A stretch of DNA of 64,000 nucleotides from Paenibacillus sp. PAMC 26794 (GCF_000316035.1 NZ_ANHX01000004.1:310001-374000), one strand, 5' to 3'; shown: positions 31,079 to 40,723, numbered from the stretch's first letter. Notes: generated by a model not told the origin, from the sequence alone. Made by a program: numbers and translations.

Positions 31079-31588
31079 TTGAGCAAGTCTAACAATATTA
31101 TTCTCATCGGCATGATGGGAACCGGCAAATCAACCGTCGCTGACATGCTTGCACGCGAGCTTGGTTACCGATTGATTGATGTGGACGCCGCGGTGGAAAA
31201 AGAGGAAGGCTGTACGATTCCCGAACTGTTCACTGGCAAGGGAGAGACGTATTTCCGTGATGCCGAGAGCCGCATGTTGTGCTCGGTATTGGAGAAAAAG
31301 TCACAGGTCATAGCGACCGGAGGTGGCGTGGTGCTGCGTTCGGATAATTGTGACGTGATGTCGAATAATGGCTGGGTTGTTGCCTTGACTGCTGATCCGG
31401 CAGTGATTGTAGAACGTGTTAGCGCCTGCGACAATCGTCCGCTTCTTGCAGGCAATGCAGAGGAACGCATCAAGACGATTATGGAAGAACGGAAAGACGC
31501 ATATCGGTTCGCGCATTATACGGTGGATACAACCGAGTTATCCGCTGCTGAAGTGACTCGTTTAATTTTAGTGCATTACCGCGTCTAA
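31079..31588 (+). CDS. aroK: Shikimate kinase
   Basis: A 169-residue NMP-kinase-fold enzyme that phosphorylates shikimate at O3 in the chorismate pathway. Walker A is GMMGTGKST, followed by DVD (shikimate-binding), FRDAE and ATGGGVVLR, and the lid arginine in CDNRPLL. The TTG at 31079 has AAAGGAG at 8-base spacing; the GTG at 31070 overlaps that site and is rejected. Another pathway enzyme, AroA, lies 550 bp downstream but is separated by a convergent gene. Confidence 0.95.
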   Translation: MSKSNNIILIGMMGTGKSTVADMLARELGYRLIDVDAAVEKEEGCTIPELFTGKGETYFRDAESRMLCSVLEKKSQVIATGGGVVLRSDNCDVMSNNGWVVALTADPAVIVERVSACDNRPLLAGNAEERIKTIMEERKDAYRFAHYTVDTTELSAAEVTRLILVHYRV

Positions 31589-31636
31589 GCTTGTGATCAT
31601 CGAAGTTTGTTGGTTGATAGTTGGTGGCAGATAGAA

Positions 31637-31662
31637 CAAAACGGGCCATATAGGCCCGTTTC
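31637..31662. terminator. Bidirectional hairpin terminator
   Basis: AACGGGCC-ATATA-GGCCCGTT with TTTCTAG on plus and TTTTGTT on minus, between convergent aroK and rhodanese genes. Confidence 0.75.
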
Positions 31663-31724
31663 TAGGAGTGGAGCAGAGCAGAAGTCACAAGGTTACAAAT
31701 GACTTCGCTTCTCTCCGGGTTTCT

Positions 31725-32030
31725 CTAGTCTTCTTGTTGCCACTGAAGCATACCGCCGACCATGTTTGTACAGCCTTCATATCCCAGTTGCTGCAGATAT
31801 TCACAGGCACGCTCACTGCGGTAACCGCTACGACAGATGATCACGATCTCGCCTGATTTCTCAATCTCAGACAGTCGGTCCGGAATCTGTCCAAGCGGAA
31901 TATGCTTGGCTCCTTCGATCATGCCTTGCGCGACTTCATCGTCCTCGCGGACGTCTATCATCTGCAGCTTCTCTCCCGCCTGTAAACGGCGGCGCAGCTC
32001 AGACGTTTCAATTTCAGCTATTTGTGTCAT
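31725..32030 (-). CDS. Single-domain rhodanese-like protein
   Basis: A 101-residue rhodanese domain with IDVREDDEVAQGMIEGAKHI (about 25-44), the active-site loop ICRSGYRS (catalytic Cys about 66) and a closing GGMLQW. It probably handles protein-bound persulfide sulfur. AAGAGGAC precedes ATG 32030; the longer frame to 32087 lacks a site. It is divergent from aroA by about 105 bp. Confidence 0.93.
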   Translation of the reverse strand: MTQIAEIETSELRRRLQAGEKLQMIDVREDDEVAQGMIEGAKHIPLGQIPDRLSEIEKSGEIVIICRSGYRSERACEYLQQLGYEGCTNMVGGMLQWQQED

Positions 32031-32135
32031 ATTCAGGTCCTCTTTTCTGTATGGACTTAACGCTATAATGATACCCAAGCGATGCACGGAATGTCAATTT
32101 GGCCACAATATAATCAATGAAGGAGAATTTCATCC

Positions 32136-33431
32136 ATGGACGTTATTGTTAAACCAACCCCCACGCTGAACGGGGAAATCGGGGCTCTGTCCTCCAAAAA
32201 CTACACGACTCGCTATTTGCTGGCTGCTGCGCTGGCAGAAGGCACAAGTACCATTCATTTCCCGGCACACAGTGAAGACAGTGACGCCATGCGCAGATGT
32301 ATTCGCGATCTGGGGGCAGTGCTTGAAGAAGACGACAGCAAGATTGTGATCCAGGGCTTTGGCAGTCATCCCCGTGATGTGCGTGAATTGAATGTTGGGA
32401 ATGCGGGTGCTGTACTTCGTTTCCTGATGGGCGTTACAGCGCTCTGCCCTGAAGTTACATTTGTGAATACGTACCCGGATTCACTGGGCAAACGCCCCCA
32501 TGATGATCTGATCGATGCGCTTGGTCAATTGGGTGTAGATGTACAGCACGAACAAGGACGCTTGCCGATTACAATCAAGGGTGGCAATGCCAAGGGTGGA
32601 CACATTCGTGTATCCGGCTCCGTCAGCTCCCAATATCTGAGTGCATTGTTGTTTGTAACTCCGTTGCTTGCAGAAGACAGCACCATCGAAGTGCTGAATG
32701 ACCTGAAGTCCAAGGTCGTTATCGGACAGACGCTGGAAGTGCTGGAGCAGGCAGGCATCGTTATCCATGCAAGTGATGATTACATGTCCTTCCGTGTACC
32801 AGGTGGACAGGCTTACCAGCCGACGACCTACACGGTTCAAGGGGACTACCCCGGCTCGGCAGCCGTTCTTGCCGCAGCAGCGGTTACACAGTCTGATGTG
32901 AAAATTCTGCGCCTGATGGAGCAGAGCAAACAGGGTGAACGTGCCATCGTTGACGTGCTGCGCATGATGGAAGTGCCATTGACACATGAGAACGATGTCG
33001 TACACGTTCAAGGTAATGGCAGATTGAAAGCGATCGAATTCGACGGGGATGCCGCGACGGACGCCGTTTTGGCTATGGTAGCCGCAGCAGTGTTTGCGGA
33101 AGGCACGTCACGGTTCTATAATGTAGAGAACCTGCGTTACAAGGAATGTGACCGAATCACCGATTACTTGAACGAACTGCGGAAGGCAGGAGCGAACGTT
33201 GAAGAGCGTCAAGCTGAGATTATCGTACATGGACGTCCAGAAGGCGTTGAGGGCGGCGTTGAGATTAACGCTCACTACGATCATCGCGTAATTATGGCGC
33301 TCACTGTCGTTGGTCTGCGTTCCAAGGAGCCGCTTCGTATTCGGGATGCACACCATGTAGCCAAGTCTTATCCGCAATATTTCGATCATTTGCAGGCGCT
33401 TGGCGCCTCGGTTCAATGGGTAAAAGAGTAA
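32136..33431 (+). CDS. aroA: 3-phosphoshikimate 1-carboxyvinyltransferase (EPSP synthase)
   Basis: A 431-residue enzyme joining PEP and shikimate 3-phosphate. Motifs: SSKNYTTRYLLAAALAEG (catalytic Lys, here about 22), NVGNAGAVLRFLMG, VSGSVSSQYLSAL, and ENLRYKECDRI. The K-N-Y-T instead of K-S-x-S opening and overall style place it with class II (Gram-positive) AroA, which are often less glyphosate-sensitive; that is family knowledge. AAGGAG precedes the ATG at 10 bases. Confidence 0.96.
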   Translation: MDVIVKPTPTLNGEIGALSSKNYTTRYLLAAALAEGTSTIHFPAHSEDSDAMRRCIRDLGAVLEEDDSKIVIQGFGSHPRDVRELNVGNAGAVLRFLMGVTALCPEVTFVNTYPDSLGKRPHDDLIDALGQLGVDVQHEQGRLPITIKGGNAKGGHIRVSGSVSSQYLSALLFVTPLLAEDSTIEVLNDLKSKVVIGQTLEVLEQAGIVIHASDDYMSFRVPGGQAYQPTTYTVQGDYPGSAAVLAAAAVTQSDVKILRLMEQSKQGERAIVDVLRMMEVPLTHENDVVHVQGNGRLKAIEFDGDAATDAVLAMVAAAVFAEGTSRFYNVENLRYKECDRITDYLNELRKAGANVEERQAEIIVHGRPEGVEGGVEINAHYDHRVIMALTVVGLRSKEPLRIRDAHHVAKSYPQYFDHLQALGASVQWVKE

Positions 33432-33434
33432 ATA

Positions 33435-33470
33435 ACTGAAAACCTGTCTTTTGAACACGCACTTTAATCA
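33435..33470 (+). repeat. Half-copy of an intergenic element also found at 61268-61303
   Basis: ACTGAAAAC...CTTTTGAAC...GCACTT matches the right half of the palindromic element upstream of the XPB-like gene, in the same orientation and again just before a ribosome site. See 61244-61289. Confidence 0.5.
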
Positions 33471-33490
33471 GAAAAGGATGGTGCTTGAAC

Positions 33491-33925
33491 ATGGAATTTA
33501 ACAACCCTACTCGTGAAGAAATTGGACAACTTTTGCGCAAGGCAGGCAACATCGCAGTCGTCGGCTTATCAGACAAATCGGATCGCACTTCCTATATGGT
33601 GGCAGAAGCCATGCAGAGCAGAGGTTATCGCATCATCCCGGTTAATCCACAGGTGCAAGGTGAAATCCTTGGCGAGACGGTATATGCCACACTCGCGGAT
33701 ATTCCAGAGCCGGTAGACATTGTCAATGTGTTTCGTCGCGAAGAGTTTTGCGCGGATGTCGCTCGTGACGCCGCTGCCATCAAAGCAAATGTGCTGTGGC
33801 TGCAGCTTGGCATCCATAGTGATGAAGCGGTCCAGATTGCTGCAGAGAACGGCATGACAGCGGTAACGAATCGTTGTATCAAGGTAGAGGATTCCATCGT
33901 TCTGCGCGGCGCTGGACGCGGCTGA
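33491..33925 (+). CDS. CoA-binding domain protein (YccU-like)
   Basis: A 144-residue Rossmann CoA-binding protein: IAVVGLSDKSDRTSYMVAEAM, then GYRIIPVNP, VDIVNVFRREEF and NRCIKVE. It resembles B. subtilis YccU. These domains are related to succinyl-CoA ligase alpha subunits but lack its catalytic parts; the role is unknown. ATG 33491 follows AAAGGA; an in-frame TTG at 33485 is possible. It is 59 bp after aroA with a repeat fragment between. Confidence 0.9.
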   Translation: MEFNNPTREEIGQLLRKAGNIAVVGLSDKSDRTSYMVAEAMQSRGYRIIPVNPQVQGEILGETVYATLADIPEPVDIVNVFRREEFCADVARDAAAIKANVLWLQLGIHSDEAVQIAAENGMTAVTNRCIKVEDSIVLRGAGRG

Positions 33926-33988
33926 GAGGCTCGTTCACCTGTGATCGGATGATCTCCTGATCTGTCCCAATTGAATGAACATAGGATG

Positions 33989-34023
33989 AATCCCGTTAAC
34001 TTGAAGTTGACGGGATTTTTTCT
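33989..34023 (+). terminator. Terminator
   Basis: AATCCCGTTAACTT and AGTTGACGGGATT around GA, followed by TTTTTCTG. Confidence 0.9.
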
Positions 34024-34069
34024 GTTCTATTTTTGCCGTTATTAATGACCAATTGGTTACTGTTTTGCT

Positions 34070-34098
34070 TTGACAAAACGTTGCGTAAAGCTTACCAT
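34070..34098 (+). promoter_or_regulatory. Promoter of the PTS operon
   Basis: TTGACA (34070-34075), 17 bp, TACCAT (34093-34098). The ATG is 25 bp beyond, leaving no room for an antiterminator RNA of the GlcT/LicT type, and no cre site is seen. Confidence 0.6.
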
Positions 34099-34122
34099 CT
34101 AGGATAGAAAGGAGAGGTCGCC

Positions 34123-36003
34123 ATGAATTGGCTCGGATCCTTGCAGCAGCTCGGACGAGCGGTAATGCTGCCTACAATGGTCCTGCCCGCCGCCGCAATT
34201 TTGCTCAGTGTTGGCAGTCTGCCTTGGGACGCCTGGGGATTGGGTATTGTCGGTGAAGTGTCTACTGTGGCCGGACACGGTATTTTTTATTTCTTACCGT
34301 ATTTGTTCGCTGTCGGTGTAGCACTGGGACTCTCCAACCAGGCCGGACAAGCGGGACTTGCTGCTCTGGCTGGTATCGTGATATATGATCAGGTGACTCG
34401 GAACTTCGGGGATGGCACCGTTCAGCCCGCTTCCTTAATCGGAATCATACTCGGCGCGCTTGCCGGTGGGATGCATAATCGGTTTAAAAGCATTAAACTG
34501 CCTGAAATTTTACAATTTTTTGGAGGTTCAAGGTTTGTTTTGCTCATCGTCGGACTCTGTTCGGCATTGTTCTCCTGTTTTATGTTATGGCTCGCTCCGA
34601 TCCTACAGCATGGATTGAACGGCATTGCTACTTGGGAATACAGTCTCGGGGGTTTTGGACTGTTCATTTACGGGGTGTTATACAGGGTGCTGGTCGCTTT
34701 CGGGCTTCATCACCTGCTTAATAATGTGTTTTGGTTCCAGTTAGGGACGTTTGAAACGCCTGATGGTAACATTGTGCAAGGGGATTTGCCCCGATTTTTT
34801 GCAGGTGATCCAACAGCAGGATTCTTTATGGCGGGTTTGTTTCCCATCATGATGTTTGCCATTCCGGCAATAGCCTTTGCTATTATTCAGGAAGCCAGGG
34901 AAGATCTGAAACCGAAAATCAAGAAAACTTTTCTGACATCGGCACTCGTTTGTTTTCTAACCGGGGTATCGGAACAGATTGAGTTTGCTTTTTTGTTCGC
35001 GGCACCTTATCTGTTCATCGTGCATGCAGTGATGTCCGGCGTTGCCATGTGGATTAGTTACTGGCTCGATATCCGGCATGGATTTTCTTACTCCGCAGGT
35101 ATTATTGATTACATACTCAATTTCCATCTATCGGAGAATGCTTGGAAGCTCATTCCGATTGGCATACTATATGGGCTGGTTTACTACTTCCTGTTCCGAT
35201 GGGCGATTCGTACGTTCAAGATTCCAACACCAGGACGTGAAGAGGGCTCCATGCTGGAAGATTGGGTAGGTAACATTCCTTATCAGGCACCTTTAATTCT
35301 CGAAGCATTGGGTGGGAAGAGTAACATTGTACAGGTTGAAGCGTGTATTACACGCCTTCGCCTGACTGTGCATGATGACCGCCTGATTGACACGGGTGCC
35401 ATGAAGAGTATGGGGTCCGCTGGACTAATCAAGCTGGGTGGCGGTAACGTACAGGTGGTATTCGGGACCTACTCGGAATTGATTCGGGAAGAAATCGCGA
35501 AGCTGCTGGAAAGAGACCTGCAACAGGTTCTGTTCTGTGCCCCCGTTCAGGGCAAAATGCTCCCGATTGAAGAGGTGCCAGATCAGATCTTTGCAGCCAA
35601 GCTTGTCGGTGATGGTGTAGCCTTTGTACCGGAAAAGGGAGAGCTGGTCTCACCCGTGTACGGAACGATTATGCACATGTACCCGACCATGCATGCCTTG
35701 GGTATTTCTACCCGTGAAGGGCTTGAGGTGTTACTGCATATCGGCATCGATACCTCTCAGTTGAAAGGCCATTTTGAAGCTTTTGTTCAGGAGGGCGATA
35801 CGGTGGAGCCAGGGCAGTTGTTGATCAAGTTTGATCTGGCAGTACTTCGCGATCAAGCGGCGTCACTGACAACACCCATGGTAATTACGAATCCGGATCG
35901 TATAAAATCATGGAGTTTTGCTCCATTTAAGCAAGTTAAGAAAGGTCAGGCATCCGTTATGTCCGTGGTGCTCTATGACAGGAACGTTGGAGGGGTAGAA
36001 TGA
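34123..36003 (+). CDS. PTS EIICBA permease, N-acetylglucosamine/glucose family
   Basis: A 626-residue fusion: EIIC membrane domain (about 1-370), EIIB with phosphorylated C408 in VEACITRLRL, and EIIA with H539 in LLHIGIDTSQLKG. It imports and phosphorylates a hexose using PEP. The phrases GDLPRFFAGDPTAGFFM and FSAG/YSAGIIDYILNF are closer to NagE-type N-acetylglucosamine permeases than to maltose types; substrate is inferred. AAAGGAG precedes the ATG. Its stop overlaps the Enzyme I start (ATGA). Confidence 0.92.
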   Translation: MNWLGSLQQLGRAVMLPTMVLPAAAILLSVGSLPWDAWGLGIVGEVSTVAGHGIFYFLPYLFAVGVALGLSNQAGQAGLAALAGIVIYDQVTRNFGDGTVQPASLIGIILGALAGGMHNRFKSIKLPEILQFFGGSRFVLLIVGLCSALFSCFMLWLAPILQHGLNGIATWEYSLGGFGLFIYGVLYRVLVAFGLHHLLNNVFWFQLGTFETPDGNIVQGDLPRFFAGDPTAGFFMAGLFPIMMFAIPAIAFAIIQEAREDLKPKIKKTFLTSALVCFLTGVSEQIEFAFLFAAPYLFIVHAVMSGVAMWISYWLDIRHGFSYSAGIIDYILNFHLSENAWKLIPIGILYGLVYYFLFRWAIRTFKIPTPGREEGSMLEDWVGNIPYQAPLILEALGGKSNIVQVEACITRLRLTVHDDRLIDTGAMKSMGSAGLIKLGGGNVQVVFGTYSELIREEIAKLLERDLQQVLFCAPVQGKMLPIEEVPDQIFAAKLVGDGVAFVPEKGELVSPVYGTIMHMYPTMHALGISTREGLEVLLHIGIDTSQLKGHFEAFVQEGDTVEPGQLLIKFDLAVLRDQAASLTTPMVITNPDRIKSWSFAPFKQVKKGQASVMSVVLYDRNVGGVE

Positions 36004-37760
36004 AGATACAAGGCATCAACGCAGCTGCAGGCATAGCCATCGGCAAAGCATTTGTCCTGCCCAGTTGGGAATGGGATCTGCCGGATCAGAAGATGGATTC
36101 GGTGGATCTCGCCCAAGAGTTCGAACGGCTGTATGAGGGCATACGGACATCAAAGGATGAGATCGAATATATCAAAAATGAGTTCAAGGAAGTCGTTGGT
36201 CCAGAGGAGTCCAGTATCTTTGATGCACATCTGGCAATCCTGGAAGATCCGGTATTCATGAACGAGATTCGCGGCATTATCGAGCGTCAATATAAGGCAG
36301 CAGAAGTGGCGGTCAAAGAAGCCATTGATCACTTTGTCACAATGTTTGACTTGCTGGAAGACGAGTATATGAAGGAGCGGGCCATTGACATCAAGGATGT
36401 GGGTAACCGTCTGCTCAAGCATTTGCTTGGTGCACCGGAGATTACACTTCCTTCGGATACCCAGCCGTATGTACTCGTTGCCAAAGAACTGTCGCCATCT
36501 CAACTGGCGCATCTGAATCCCACCCATGTGCTAGGCATTGTAACCTTGATCGGCGGGAAAACATCACATTCTGCGATTATGGCTCGTGCCCTTGGCATTC
36601 CTCTCGTTTCCGGTCTGGAAGCGAGTCTTGGCATGCCGGTAGAGACAGGGGATATGCTTGTGGTGGATGGTGACAACGGCTTGGTATTTACGGACCCGGA
36701 TCGCAAGACGATTGAACGGTATACGATGCTTCGCAGCAAGCAGCTGAAGAAAAAGGAACAACTTCAAGTCCTTGCTACCGTGGATGCTGTAACCAAAGAT
36801 GGGGCCGTTTTGCACTTGGCTTCCAATATCAGTTCGGTGAAGGAATTGGACCTTGCTTTGAAACAAGGAGCCAAAGGTGTGGGCTTGTTCCGAACAGAGT
36901 TTTTGTATATGGACAGGGCTACGTTCCCGGGTGAGCAAGAACAGTATGAGGTGTACCGTCTTGTGGCAGAGAAAACAGTAGGACAATCCGTTGTTATTCG
37001 TACACTGGATATCGGTGGTGACAAGCAACTCGATTACTTTGAACTGCCGGAGGAAGACAATCCGTTTCTGGGGTATCGTGCTATTCGGATTAGTCTCGAC
37101 CGCAAGGATCTGTTCAAAACACAGCTTACAGCCATTCTGCGTGCCAGCGCTGCCGGAAATGTCAAAATCATGTACCCGATGATCTCTTCGGTGGAAGAAC
37201 TTCAGCAGGCCAATGAGATTCTTCGTGAGGCGATGTCCGATCTGGACGAGCGGGGATTATCATACGACCCTCACATTCAGGTGGGAATTATGATTGAAGT
37301 TCCTGCAGCGGTGATGATTGCTGATCTGCTCGCAGAGGAAGCTGATTTCTTCAGTATTGGTACGAACGACCTGGTTCAATATGTACTGGCAGTAGATCGA
37401 ATGAATGAGCAGATTGCTCATATGTATCACCCCTATCATCCGGCTGTTCTGCGGATGCTTCGTGCGACCGCAGATGCGGCTCATACGGCTGGAATTGATG
37501 TCAGTGTGTGCGGAGAGATGGCAGGGGACGAGCGTGCCATTCCGCTTTGGTTGGAGCTTGGCATTCGCCACTTGAGTATGTCTCCACAATCCTTGTTACG
37601 TGTGAAGCACAGAGTACTGAACACAACAGCATCGGCCGCCAAAGAAGAAGCGCGAAAGTGCTTCACCCTTCGGACCAGCGGAGATATTGAGGAGCGACTG
37701 CAAGTCTTTAATGACTCTACGGGAAGTCCGGATGAACAAAGTGGTTCGAACGCATCGTGA
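36000..37760 (+). CDS. ptsI: Phosphoenolpyruvate-protein phosphotransferase (PTS Enzyme I)
   Basis: A 586-residue EI. It has the phospho-histidine H190 in GGKTSHSAIMARALGIP, the PEP-site arginine in GLFRTEFLYM (R298), MIEVPAA, IGTNDLVQY and the catalytic C504 in SVCGEMAGD. It passes phosphate from PEP to HPr. It overlaps EIICBA by 4 bp. Standard loci place ptsI behind ptsH; here ptsH is absent, so HPr must come from elsewhere. The C-terminal tail after residue 555 is slightly extended and polar. Confidence 0.96.
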   Translation: MKIQGINAAAGIAIGKAFVLPSWEWDLPDQKMDSVDLAQEFERLYEGIRTSKDEIEYIKNEFKEVVGPEESSIFDAHLAILEDPVFMNEIRGIIERQYKAAEVAVKEAIDHFVTMFDLLEDEYMKERAIDIKDVGNRLLKHLLGAPEITLPSDTQPYVLVAKELSPSQLAHLNPTHVLGIVTLIGGKTSHSAIMARALGIPLVSGLEASLGMPVETGDMLVVDGDNGLVFTDPDRKTIERYTMLRSKQLKKKEQLQVLATVDAVTKDGAVLHLASNISSVKELDLALKQGAKGVGLFRTEFLYMDRATFPGEQEQYEVYRLVAEKTVGQSVVIRTLDIGGDKQLDYFELPEEDNPFLGYRAIRISLDRKDLFKTQLTAILRASAAGNVKIMYPMISSVEELQQANEILREAMSDLDERGLSYDPHIQVGIMIEVPAAVMIADLLAEEADFFSIGTNDLVQYVLAVDRMNEQIAHMYHPYHPAVLRMLRATADAAHTAGIDVSVCGEMAGDERAIPLWLELGIRHLSMSPQSLLRVKHRVLNTTASAAKEEARKCFTLRTSGDIEERLQVFNDSTGSPDEQSGSNAS

Positions 37761-37835
37761 TTAGGGAAACTGGATATAAATACCTTTAAGTTAATATATT
37801 TACATTTGTGATAATTATTTAAGAAAAACTTGTTA

Positions 37836-37881
37836 TATAAAACAACCCCACTGTGCATGAGAGCACAATGGGGTTGTTTTT
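37836..37881. terminator. Bidirectional terminator
   Basis: AACAACCCCA-TGTGC and GCACA-TGGGGTTGTT with T-tails on both sides, between convergent ptsI and the PfpI-like gene. Confidence 0.9.
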
Positions 37882-38404
37882 ACTTGTCAGCGAGTGCATC
37901 ACAGAATGCCTTGCCATAAGGTGGAAGGTCAGGCGGACGACGTGCTGAGATGATATGTCCATCAACAACAACCGCTTCATCTTTCCAGATAGCACCTGCA
38001 TTTTCCATGTCATCCCGAATGCCTGGTGTAGAGGTTACTGTAACCCCGTCCAGAATTTTGGCAGAAATCAGCACCCAGCCCGCATGACAGATCTGTCCAA
38101 TCGGTTTCCGGTCTGCATTCATTTCCTTCACAAGCTCCAGTACTTTGGGATAACGACGCAGCTTGTCTGGCGCCCAGCCGCCTGGCACGAGAATGCCATC
38201 GTAATCTGCACTGTCGAGTTCATCGAAACTGTATTCGGCTTCAGCAGGCACACCGTATTTGCCAATATAGGTTTTTCCTTTTTTCTCTCCAGCAAGATGC
38301 ACTTCTGCACCTTCTTCACGAACCCGATGTACAGGGTACCACAATTCTAAATCCTCGAATTCTTCATCGACCAGAGCGATGACTTTTTTACCAGTTAATC
38401 TCAT
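37880..38404 (-). CDS. DJ-1/PfpI family protein
   Basis: A 174-residue PfpI-type protein. The nucleophile elbow QICHAGWVL carries Cys (about 106) followed by His, and the conserved Glu lies in DEEFEDLEL. DGILVPGGWAPD is the oxyanion segment. Related proteins act as deglycases, glyoxalases or stress chaperones; protease activity is doubtful for many. Start ATG 38404 is chosen because GGAGAG abuts the earlier ATG 38410. Monocistronic. Confidence 0.92.
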   Translation of the reverse strand: MRLTGKKVIALVDEEFEDLELWYPVHRVREEGAEVHLAGEKKGKTYIGKYGVPAEAEYSFDELDSADYDGILVPGGWAPDKLRRYPKVLELVKEMNADRKPIGQICHAGWVLISAKILDGVTVTSTPGIRDDMENAGAIWKDEAVVVDGHIISARRPPDLPPYGKAFCDALADK

Positions 38405-38650
38405 GTCCATCTCTCCTTTTTGCGGTGATTAGGGATGTTGCGTCTTTAATTGTAACAGATTCTCCAAGGGACTTCATGGAAGTGCATATTCAGTTTGGAG
38501 GAAGCGATTACAAGTCAGTGACTGCCTGCATTCGACAACCTTCATCTGGAGGGAGTGGTAATTTGTGCAACCTTTCGTTTATAGCAGGATTTGAGCCGAA
38601 ATAGGTCGAATGGTACTTATATAGAGTATAGAACGAATGAGGTGATGGTG

Positions 38651-39094
38651 GTGCGCAAGTCGTGCAGATGTGGACATGTAATGGAGTTGGAATTAAGAAC
38701 AGTGGTATACGCCAAAAAAGTGGAGATTCGAAACGTACCCGTATTTGCGTGTACAGACTGTGTATCATACGAAGTGCTTCCGCCGGTCAAGCCGGACTTA
38801 ACAGAATGCATAAACACATTGGGTGAACAGCCCGTGAAGCAAGACGTATCTTTTGGTGAACGTAATGAATTGGCAGACCTGTTTCATGAGCTACTGCTGG
38901 CCTGGCCGGATGCGACCGATCGGGAGATGGAATATCGAATGCAGCAAGCAGTGGAGGAGCGTATCAATCTGCTGCTTGACATTATGGGTTACGCAACGAA
39001 GTCTGGTGATGCAGCGTGGATTGAGACCACGGAGCGTAGATTAAGTCAATTATCCGGATTTGTGTGGCAGGAGTACTTCTCAAATGCTGTCTAA
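38651..39094 (+). CDS. Hypothetical protein with N-terminal zinc-ribbon-like motif
   Basis: A 147-residue protein from GTG 38651, chosen because GAGGTGATGG lies at correct spacing; an upstream frame exists without a site. The first 40 residues contain SCRCGH and later FACTDC, as in small zinc-ribbon or YgiT-like modules. The rest is helical (LADLFHELLLAWPDATDREM). No family recognised. Start choice is uncertain. Confidence 0.65.
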   Translation: MRKSCRCGHVMELELRTVVYAKKVEIRNVPVFACTDCVSYEVLPPVKPDLTECINTLGEQPVKQDVSFGERNELADLFHELLLAWPDATDREMEYRMQQAVEERINLLLDIMGYATKSGDAAWIETTERRLSQLSGFVWQEYFSNAV

Positions 39095-39216
39095 TTTTGA
39101 CGTGTAAAATGCTTGTTTTCATGAAAATTGGCTTTTTCGCGCACTTTTTGTTAAGATATCGAAGAGTGAAAACGCTCAACATAGCGGTATTCTTGGTAAA
39201 GGGGGATGTATATCTA

Positions 39217-39564
39217 ATGGCTGACATGACTAAAATGACAAGTATTGAACAGCTAAACTCCGCAGTGGAGGCTACCAAGGATCAACCCATGCTCCTGTTT
39301 AAGCACAGCACGCGCTGTCCGATCAGCTCGAACGCTTATCAGGAGATGAACGATTATTTGCTTAACAATGCCAATGAACAAGTGAAATATGGCATTATCT
39401 ATGTTGTGGAAGATCGCCCGGTATCGAATGAAGCAGCAGACAAGCTGGGTGTTAAGCACGAATCTCCACAGGCAATCCTGATCAAAAAGGGAATTCCTGT
39501 ATGGCATACTTCCCATTCAGATATTACTAGCGCCACACTTACGAATGTTTTGAGTGAGTCCTAA
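39217..39564 (+). CDS. ytxJ: Bacillithiol system redox-active protein YtxJ
   Basis: A 115-residue thioredoxin-like protein with LLFKHSTRCPISSNAYQEM (single active-site C34) and ESPQAILIKKGIPVWHTSH, the YtxJ/BrxC pattern. Members act as monothiol bacilliredoxin-like proteins that reduce S-bacillithiolated proteins. AAAGGGGGATG lies 9 bases before ATG 39217; the longer frame to 39064 is non-coding leader. It implies that the host makes bacillithiol. Next gene is ccpA with its own promoter. Confidence 0.93.
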   Translation: MADMTKMTSIEQLNSAVEATKDQPMLLFKHSTRCPISSNAYQEMNDYLLNNANEQVKYGIIYVVEDRPVSNEAADKLGVKHESPQAILIKKGIPVWHTSHSDITSATLTNVLSES

Positions 39565-39576
39565 AGCCTATTTTAA

Positions 39577-39605
39577 TTGATTAATGCAAAAATTTGTCGT
39601 AATAT
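39577..39605 (+). promoter_or_regulatory. Promoter of ccpA
   Basis: TTGATT (39577-39582), 17 bp, TAATAT (39600-39605), 51 bp before the GTG start. Confidence 0.6.
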
Positions 39606-39656
39606 AAATCTTAATGAAAATGGTATGAAAATTTACTGGTAATGGAGAGAAGTACT

Positions 39657-40670
39657 GTGACGGTAACCATTTATGATGTGGCACGTGAAGCTGGAGTGTC
39701 TATGGCAACGGTATCACGGGTAGTTAATAATAACCCTAATGTCAAACCGCAAACGCGGAAAAAAGTATATGAAGCCATCGAACGGTTGGGATATCGTCCG
39801 AATGCGGTAGCCAGAGGTCTGGCAAGCAAGAAGACAACCACGGTCGGGGTCGTTATTCCAGATATTTCGAATTCAACCTTCGCGGAGATTGCCCGCGGAA
39901 TTGAAGATATTGCGAATATGTATCACTACAATATTATTTTGTGTAATGCAGATAAGAAGAAAGAAAAAGAAATTCGAGTTATTAACACCTTGCTCGAAAA
40001 ACAAGTAGACGGACTGCTCTTCATGGGCGGAACAGTAACGGATGAACACATTCAGGCGTTCCAATCTGCGGCTGTGCCGATCGTACTTTGTGCAACGAGT
40101 GATGAGAAGGGCTCATTCCCTTCTGTGGATATTGACCATGAGGCGGCTGCGTTTGACGCCGTAAACACCTTGATTCGTCATGGACACAAGGAAATTGCGA
40201 TGATCAGTGGAACACTGCAAGATCCGGCGAATGGATATGCCCGTTTCCAAGGATACAAAAAAGCACTGGAAGCAGCGGGGATTGAATACCAGGAGGATCT
40301 TGTTCGAATCGGTAACTATCGATATGAATCCGGTGTGGAAGCAATGAAATATTTCCTTGGACTCAAGAAAAAACCATCAGCTATCTTTGCTGCTACAGAT
40401 GAAATGGCCATTGGTGCCATTCACAGCATTCAGGATGACGGTCTGAAAGTACCGGATGACTTCTCCATTATTAGTGTGGATAACATCCGTATGGCTTCCA
40501 TGGTGCGTCCTCAGTTGACAACAGTGGCTCAGCCAATGTACGACCTTGGCGCAGTAGCTATGCGTTTGCTGACCAAGTTGATGAAGAAAGAAAATGTGGA
40601 GAACCCACGGGTTATTTTGCCGCATGAAACGATTCTTCGTCTGTCTGTAAGTCACGCAGATGTAGTTTAA
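39657..40670 (+). CDS. ccpA: Catabolite control protein A
   Basis: A 337-residue LacI/GalR-family master regulator of carbon catabolite control. The HTH is [20 protein letters not shown] (about 2-21), followed by the hinge [16 protein letters not shown], both near identical to Bacillus CcpA. CcpA binds cre sites with HPr-Ser-P or Crh-Ser-P. GTG 39657 is the likely start, with GGAGAG 8 bases upstream; ATG 39642 overlaps that site. A consensus cre lies in this window at acsA. Confidence 0.97.
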   Translation: MTVTIYDVAREAGVSMATVSRVVNNNPNVKPQTRKKVYEAIERLGYRPNAVARGLASKKTTTVGVVIPDISNSTFAEIARGIEDIANMYHYNIILCNADKKKEKEIRVINTLLEKQVDGLLFMGGTVTDEHIQAFQSAAVPIVLCATSDEKGSFPSVDIDHEAAAFDAVNTLIRHGHKEIAMISGTLQDPANGYARFQGYKKALEAAGIEYQEDLVRIGNYRYESGVEAMKYFLGLKKKPSAIFAATDEMAIGAIHSIQDDGLKVPDDFSIISVDNIRMASMVRPQLTTVAQPMYDLGAVAMRLLTKLMKKENVENPRVILPHETILRLSVSHADVV

Positions 40671-40723
40671 TTGGGATTATATACAGTAAGGGAGAAGTCA
40701 TTCTCTCTACATAGTGGATATGC

